A DNA stretch of 64,000 bases, from NCBI RefSeq assembly GCF_041261445.1, contig NZ_JBGCCU010000017.1, forward strand, positions 186,001 to 250,000. Direction: 5' to 3'. The DNA is from Catenulispora sp. EB89. GTDB taxonomy: Bacteria > Actinomycetota > Actinomycetes > Streptomycetales > Catenulisporaceae. The notes below the pieces were generated by a model, which searched no databases, had not been told where the DNA came from, and saw only the letters and a list, made by a program, of their open reading frames with translations. The first letter of the stretch is position 1. Each line of letters opens with the position of its first letter. Made by a program: the position numbers and the translations under genes. Shown in pieces: positions 59,390 to 64,000 of this stretch.

Positions 59390-61237
59390 TTGTCTGGCTG
59401 GACCGTTCCCGGCTACACGGAAACCGGGATGCTAGGTGCCGGTGCGACCGGCAGAGTGGTGTCGGCCGTCCAGGACGCGACCGGCACCGAAGTGGCGATC
59501 AAGTATCTGGCCCCGCGGTACGCCGACGACCCCGAGTTCGTCGAGCGCTTCCGCGCCGAGGCCGCGCTGCTGGCCGAGATGCGGCACCCGAACGTCGTCC
59601 AGCTCTTCGAGTACGTCGAGTCCGATTCCGGCTCGGCGATGGTGATGGAGCTGGTCGCCGGGCCGACGCTGTACCGGGTGCTGCACGAGACCGGGCCGAT
59701 GATGCCGGAGGCGGCGCTGTCGGTGATGCGCGGCTCGCTGCTGGGTCTGGGCGCCGCGCACGAGATGGGCATCGTCCACCGCGACTACAAGCCGTCGAAC
59801 GTCCTGATCAACGCCTACGGCCTCAGCAAGCTGGCCGACTTCGGCGTCGCCGAGCGCGCGGAACCGAGCCCCGTCGCCGGCCCGGACCCGGACGCCACGA
59901 CCCCGGCCGGCGTCGGCACCCCGGCGTACATGGCACCGGAGCAGTGGGACGGAGCGCCGGCCCAGCCGGTGACGGACATCTACGCGGTCACCGCCTCGTT
60001 CTACGAGTGCCTGACCGGACGGGTCCCCTACTCCGCCGACACGGTCTACGAGCTGCAGGAGAAGCACCGCACCGCGCCGATCCCGCTGGCCGAGGTACCG
60101 GCCGAGGTGCAGCAGCTGATCATGCACGGCCTGGCGAAGGACCCCTCCGAGCGGCCGCAGGACGTGTGGTCGTTCGTCGCGGAGGTCGAACGCGCGGCGA
60201 CCGACGTCTACGGCGTCGAGTGGGAGGAGCGCGGCCGGCAGGAGATCGTCCTCGTTCTCTGGCCGCTGCTGGGGCTGCTCGCCCCGGGCGTCGGCGGCGG
60301 CACGGCCGCCGGCGGGCTGGACTCGCTGGGCCTGGGCTCGGGCGGCCCAGGCGGCCCGGGCGGCGCCGAGAACCAGGGCTCGCCGAACGAGGGCGGACCC
60401 GGCGGCGCCGACCCCGACGACGGCTACTGGAACGAGGACTTCCGGGGCGGACCCCGCCGCCGCATGCCGGACAAGCTCAAGATGAGCGCCTTCGCAGCCG
60501 CCGCACTGGCGCTGCTCCTGATCATCGCGGCGGTGGCCGTCGCCAGCGGAAACAAGAACAAACGCCGGGCCGACCCGCCGAGCGGGACGTCGGTGGTGTT
60601 CACGCCGACCCCGAGCCAGCCGACCGGCACGCCGACCAGCAACGACTCGGGCGCGGCGCCGACGTCCACGAGCTCAAGTTCTTCGAGCTCGTCCAGTTCA
60701 TCGAGCTCGTCGAGTTCCACCAGCAGTACGAGCTCGAGTTCGAGCTCGTCGTCCTTCCCGAGCTTCAGCTCCCGGTCGAGTTCGAGCTCCAGCTCGCCCT
60801 CGTCGGTGGCGAGCCTGCCTTCGGTCGGTTCCTCGACGCCGTCGAGCTCGAGCTCGTCGAGCAGTTCGTCGTCGAGTTCGAGTAGCTCGACGCCGAGTAC
60901 GCCGTCGACGAGTTCTTCTTCGCAGCCGCCGTTGACCATTAGGGCGCAGGTCTCGGCACCGAACTACAAGCCGGGCGAATGCCCCGGCATCTACAACCTC
61001 ACGCTGACGCTCATCAGCGCGCCGGGCGGCGCCGCGGATATCAGCTACACCTGGCATCTGGCGGGCGGTGGCACCCCCGGAGGCGGGGTAACCCTGAAGC
61101 AGGACACGTCGCAGAGCTTCCCGATGCGAGAAGCTCCGAACGGGACCACACGGGGCACGGTCTATGTGACCTGGACTGCCGATGGAAAGACCGGCGAATC
61201 GAACAGCGTCGGCGTAGAACTCATCTGCCTCACATAG
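59390..61237 (+). CDS. Receptor-type Ser/Thr protein kinase (PknB-like)
   Basis: About 615 residues from TTG 59390, preferred over ATG 59363 because AGGGGGA lies six nt before it. Kinase domain residues 1-290: glycine loop LGAGATGRV (15-23), Lys38 in VAIKYL, catalytic HRDYKPSN (130-137) with Tyr in place of the usual Leu, DFGVAE (150-155) and GTPAYMAPEQ. A Gly/Pro linker leads to one transmembrane helix (364-386), a Ser-rich external spacer (426-513, long AGC/TCG runs) and a small beta-rich C-terminal domain (525-615). It signals across the membrane. The ligand is unknown. The stop overlaps the convergent gene by 8 nt. Confidence 0.88.
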   Translation: MSGWTVPGYTETGMLGAGATGRVVSAVQDATGTEVAIKYLAPRYADDPEFVERFRAEAALLAEMRHPNVVQLFEYVESDSGSAMVMELVAGPTLYRVLHETGPMMPEAALSVMRGSLLGLGAAHEMGIVHRDYKPSNVLINAYGLSKLADFGVAERAEPSPVAGPDPDATTPAGVGTPAYMAPEQWDGAPAQPVTDIYAVTASFYECLTGRVPYSADTVYELQEKHRTAPIPLAEVPAEVQQLIMHGLAKDPSERPQDVWSFVAEVERAATDVYGVEWEERGRQEIVLVLWPLLGLLAPGVGGGTAAGGLDSLGLGSGGPGGPGGAENQGSPNEGGPGGADPDDGYWNEDFRGGPRRRMPDKLKMSAFAAAALALLLIIAAVAVASGNKNKRRADPPSGTSVVFTPTPSQPTGTPTSNDSGAAPTSTSSSSSSSSSSSSSSSSTSSTSSSSSSSSFPSFSSRSSSSSSSPSSVASLPSVGSSTPSSSSSSSSSSSSSSSSTPSTPSTSSSSQPPLTIRAQVSAPNYKPGECPGIYNLTLTLISAPGGAADISYTWHLAGGGTPGGGVTLKQDTSQSFPMREAPNGTTRGTVYVTWTADGKTGESNSVGVELICLT

Positions 61238-62765
61238 CGAGGGGATCAGCCGGCCCGAACCAGCGCCCCAGCGCCTCCTCCAACCCCTGCTCCGACTCCG
61301 CGACCCACGCGACGAACCCGTCCGGCCGCACCAGCACCGCCCGCGACGGGGCGTCCGCGCACGTCCCCACCGTCACGTCGACCCGGTCGGCCCAGCCGGA
61401 CGCGGCCTTGATCCACTGCGTCGCGTCCGGTGACTCCGGCGCGTCCAGGATCAGCAGCTGTCCGCGTCCGGAACGCTGGCGCTCGGCCAGCCGCACCGTG
61501 CCGTCTGCCCCCGCCGCGTCCGCCGTCCGCAGCACCAGATCCGGGCAGAACCGCCCCACCGCGTCGAGCTCCGACCCGACCTCGTAGCGCACGTCTGTGC
61601 CGCCCATCATGTCGCTGAGCCAGCGGTTGGCGTCGTGCTGCTCGACGAGCTTGGCGAAGATGCCGCGCAGCGCCTCGGTGTGCGGGGTCGGCTGCATGAG
61701 GGCGACTTGTGCGCGGGTGTTGTCCAGTACCCGCGCGGCCACCGGGTGGCGCTCGGCGGTGTACGTGTCCAGCAGGCTTTCCGGCGCGCGGCCGAGGGCC
61801 ACCAGGGCCAGCTTCCAGCCCAGGTTCACCGCGTCGCCGAGGCCCAGGTTCAGGCCCTGGCCGCCGAATGGCGAGTGGATGTGCGCGGCGTCGCCGGCCA
61901 GCAGTACGCGGCCGTCGCGGTAGGTGTCGGCTTGGCGTGCGTTGTCGGTGAAGCGGGTCACGGTGGTGATCGACCGGATGGCGACGTCGGTGCCGCTGAT
62001 CCGGCGCAGTGTCGCCTGCAGCTCCTCGTGCGTGACCGGGGCGTCGCGGTCGGCTGGCGGGCCGTCGAAGCCGACCAGCAGCAGCCGTCCCGGGTACGGG
62101 CCGTTCACCACCGTGCCGCCGACGCAGCGGTTCCAGCCGCGCGGTACGAAGTCGGGATCGTCGACCTCTGCGATGGCCTGGTAGGCGGTGATGACGCCGT
62201 CCGTCCCGGGGAAGGCGAAGGCGCCGCCCTTGCGGATCGTCGACCGTCCGCCGTCGGCGCCAATCAGCCAGTCCGCGCGCAGTTCGTAGGGCTGGGCCTC
62301 GGAACCGGCTCCTGAACCGTCCGTCGCGTCCGCGACGACCAGCGTCACGCCCTCAGAGTCCTGATGCCACTCCCGCACGACGTGCCCGCGCCGGAAGTCG
62401 ACGCCCAGCTCGACCGCGCGTTCGTTCAGCACCTCCTCCAGCTTCTGCTGCGCCACCGGCAGCATCCACTCCCCGCCGTAGTTGCTCTCGCGCAGCACGA
62501 ACATCCCGGAGAAGTGCCCGCGCAGCCCGTTCTCCCGCATCAGCGCCTCGAAGTCGCGCAGCCCCGGCCCGCCGGCCTCGCGCACCCGCTCGGCCAGCCC
62601 GCGCCGGTCCAGCGCGGCCACGCCGCGGCCCTGGATCGCGCCGGCCTTGATGGTGGGGTCGATGTCCGCGCGGCGCTCCAGCACCACTGTCTCGATGCCG
62701 TACAACCGCAGCTCACATGCGGCCATCAGGCCGACCGGACCGCCCCCGACGATGACGATACGCAT
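61230..62765 (-). CDS. FAD-dependent monooxygenase, tetracycline/rifampicin-type
   Basis: A 511-residue flavoprotein hydroxylase. Motifs: VGGGPVGLM (6-14), DG motif IGADGGRSTIRK (168-179) and GD motif LLAGDAAHIHSPFGGQGLNL (288-307). The C-terminal region (about 400-511) is thioredoxin-like. Relatives hydroxylate aromatic polyketides or inactivate antibiotics. It is divergent from a TetR gene with three operator-like palindromes between them, a layout common for inducible drug-modifying enzymes. Confidence 0.88.
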   Translation of the reverse strand: MRIVIVGGGPVGLMAACELRLYGIETVVLERRADIDPTIKAGAIQGRGVAALDRRGLAERVREAGGPGLRDFEALMRENGLRGHFSGMFVLRESNYGGEWMLPVAQQKLEEVLNERAVELGVDFRRGHVVREWHQDSEGVTLVVADATDGSGAGSEAQPYELRADWLIGADGGRSTIRKGGAFAFPGTDGVITAYQAIAEVDDPDFVPRGWNRCVGGTVVNGPYPGRLLLVGFDGPPADRDAPVTHEELQATLRRISGTDVAIRSITTVTRFTDNARQADTYRDGRVLLAGDAAHIHSPFGGQGLNLGLGDAVNLGWKLALVALGRAPESLLDTYTAERHPVAARVLDNTRAQVALMQPTPHTEALRGIFAKLVEQHDANRWLSDMMGGTDVRYEVGSELDAVGRFCPDLVLRTADAAGADGTVRLAERQRSGRGQLLILDAPESPDATQWIKAASGWADRVDVTVGTCADAPSRAVLVRPDGFVAWVAESEQGLEEALGRWFGPADPLAM

Positions 62766-62777
62766 CGCGCACCTCCC

Positions 62778-62827
62778 TTAACAGCGTTAAACTTAACACC
62801 GTTAAGGCTGCCCTGAACGCTGTTAAG
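62778..62827. promoter_or_regulatory. Triple TetR operator-like palindrome
   Basis: TTAACAGCGTTAA (62778-62790), CTTAACACCGTTAAG (62792-62806) and CTGAACGCTGTTAAG (62813-62827), related inverted repeats with centres 15 and 21 bp apart, between monooxygenase and tetR. They likely bind the TetR product and block both promoters. Confidence 0.75.
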
Positions 62828-62879
62828 CTGTCAAGGGCCGCAGGTCGGCGGCGCCGACGGACACGGGAACGGAGCCGGA

Positions 62880-63485
62880 GTGAAGCTGGAACGCGACGCG
62901 ATCGTGACGGCGGCCATCGCGCTGCTCGACGAGGTCGGCCTGGACGGCCTGTCCATGCGCCGGCTGGCCAAGGAGCTCGACGTCCAGGCCCCGGCGCTCT
63001 ACTGGCACTTCAGGAACAAGCAGGAACTGCTGGACCACATGCTGGTCGCGATGAGCACCGAGGAACTGCGGGTCCCGCGTCCCGGCCAGGCCTGGGACGA
63101 CTGGCTCGTCGAACGCACCCGGATCCAGTACCACGGCCTGAACCGGCACCGTGACGGCGCCCGCCTGGCCGCCCAGACCCGGCCCACCGAGGACCTGTTC
63201 CCGAAGCTGGAAGCCATGCTCGAAGCGCTCACCGCGGCGGGCTTCACGCCCGAGGAGGCCTTGCGCGGCCTGTTGGCGATCAGCAACTACGTCACCGGCT
63301 CGGCCCTGGAGCGCGAGGGTGCGAACGGTCGCCCGACCGACGACGCCGCCCGCGAGGCCGTGTCGCAGTACCCGAACCTCCTCGCCGCGGCCGGTGCCGT
63401 CAGCGATCCCGACGCGATCTTCGAGCACGGCCTGCACGCCATCGTCGCCGGCATGCGTGCCGAGCTGGAGGAAGGCCAGTCGTAG
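62880..63485 (+). CDS. TetR-family regulator (TetR_C-type)
   Basis: A 201-residue repressor from GTG 62880. HTH about residues 5-50: AIVTAAIALLDEVGLDGLSM and VQAPALYWHFRNKQELLDHM as helices. The C-terminal domain carries the TetR_C_1 pattern (HRDGARLAAQTRPT, LEREGAN), as in tetracycline-type repressors. Divergent from the monooxygenase gene, so it likely senses the enzyme's substrate or a similar drug. Confidence 0.88.
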   Translation: MKLERDAIVTAAIALLDEVGLDGLSMRRLAKELDVQAPALYWHFRNKQELLDHMLVAMSTEELRVPRPGQAWDDWLVERTRIQYHGLNRHRDGARLAAQTRPTEDLFPKLEAMLEALTAAGFTPEEALRGLLAISNYVTGSALEREGANGRPTDDAAREAVSQYPNLLAAAGAVSDPDAIFEHGLHAIVAGMRAELEEGQS

Positions 63486-63654
63486 GGTGATGCCCACCGG
63501 CCTGCTGATGTGGTTCGGCCACTTGCTGCCGGGCATCTCCGTCGACCGCGGGTGGGCGCCTCTTGAACCGATCGGCGCCGGGGAACGTGTCGGTCGGTAC
63601 AGGAGTTGCCAATGCCACACGCAGACGCCACAGACACAGGAGACGACCCCGACG

Positions 63655-64000
63655 ATGACCACCGTTGATCTCGCCACCGCTCAGACTGATCCCGGCGCGC
63701 CCCAGTCCCAGTCCCCCGACGAGCCCGCCTGTCTCTCGCACCCGGACGGCACCCGGCGCCGCGCCCTGCTCGGCGGCATCGTGGTCGCCGCCGGCGCACT
63801 GTGCGCGGCCTGCTCGTCCTCGAAAAGCAGCACCGCCGCCGGCAGCACCTCGGCCGCGGCCGGCGGCACGACGTCGGCGGCCGGATCCTCGAGCTCGAGC
63901 AGCGGATCCGCCGCCTCGTCCTCTTCCTCCGGCACGTCCACGTCCACCGGCGCGGCCGCAGCCCTCGCGGCCACCTCGGCCGTCCCGGTCGGCGGCGGCA
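63655..64000 (+). CDS. Truncated Rieske 2Fe-2S-type lipoprotein (5' part)
   Basis: A frame open to the window end. It has a twin-arginine-like TRRRALLGG (residues 36-44) followed by a hydrophobic helix and a lipobox ending AAC (near residue 57), then a long Ser/Ala/Gly/Thr-rich spacer and the start of a domain LAATSAVPVGGG. This N-terminus is that of actinobacterial Tat-exported Rieske-like lipoproteins, whose [2Fe-2S] cysteines and histidines would lie beyond 64000. ATG 63655 follows AGGAGA. Only the beginning is seen. Confidence 0.65.
   Translation, partial: MTTVDLATAQTDPGAPQSQSPDEPACLSHPDGTRRRALLGGIVVAAGALCAACSSSKSSTAAGSTSAAAGGTTSAAGSSSSSSGSAASSSSSGTSTSTGAAAALAATSAVPVGGG

Noticed and set aside
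1-64000. CRISPR array, rRNA operon or intact insertion sequence
   Set aside because: No regularly spaced repeat-spacer pattern, rRNA-like sequence, or transposase gene with terminal repeats was found by reading.

Overview
The window is very GC-rich with short intergenic gaps, many GTG/TTG starts and many 1-17 nt gene overlaps. Its families (WhiB, XRE/DUF5753, ECF sigma factors, class F sortase, DasR-type chitin control, Ser/Thr kinase, NACHT-WD40 proteins) point to a morphologically complex actinobacterium of Streptomyces or Catenulispora type. The genus is an inference; there is no rRNA or tRNA to anchor it.

Left third (1-18.3 kb): a defence-type island. It opens inside a Wadjet (JetABCD) anti-plasmid operon whose jetB, jetC and jetD are present; jetA would lie to the left. 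A decayed stretch with a frameshifted HTH remnant follows. Next, all on the minus strand, comes a five-gene operon (HD phosphohydrolase, small membrane protein, two proteins with degenerate NUDIX-like domains, a nucleotidyltransferase). Directly upstream of it is a TRYPCO1-like gene coupled to a 1898-residue protein combining a trypsin-like protease, a metallophosphoesterase-like domain that has lost its metal ligands, a linker, a NACHT NTPase, pentapeptide repeats and about 13 WD40 repeats. This is the strongest candidate for an incompletely described conflict system.

Middle (18.8-34.5 kb): a small zinc-ribbon gene, an XRE/DUF5753 regulator translationally coupled to a 2OG-Fe(II) oxygenase, then a complete minus-strand non-contractile phage tail module. 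It runs from tail terminator and tail tube through G/G-T assembly chaperones with a -1 frameshift, a very short tape measure, distal tail and hub proteins, two tandem fibre paralogues, an amidase and two small membrane proteins. There is no terminase, portal, capsid or integrase. A WhiB gene heads the cluster and a zinc-ribbon/HTH regulator diverges from it. It looks like a tailocin or a domesticated tail rather than a prophage.

Right half (34.8-64 kb): cell-envelope and metabolic genes. These include a CWB2/beta-propeller surface protein, FAD monooxygenase-MarR, a DUF4082 secreted protein, a PPOX protein, ECF sigma plus membrane protein, class F sortase plus substrate, TetR/GH3 beta-glucosidase/hydrolase, MFS-TetR, two membrane or amyloid-like signalling proteins, two secreted wall enzymes from a recent duplication, a 3D-domain plus GH18 chitinase operon with a DasR-like site inside its promoter, an ECF sigma plus membrane partner, a receptor-type Ser/Thr kinase, a FAD monooxygenase/TetR pair with three operator-like palindromes, and a truncated Rieske lipoprotein.
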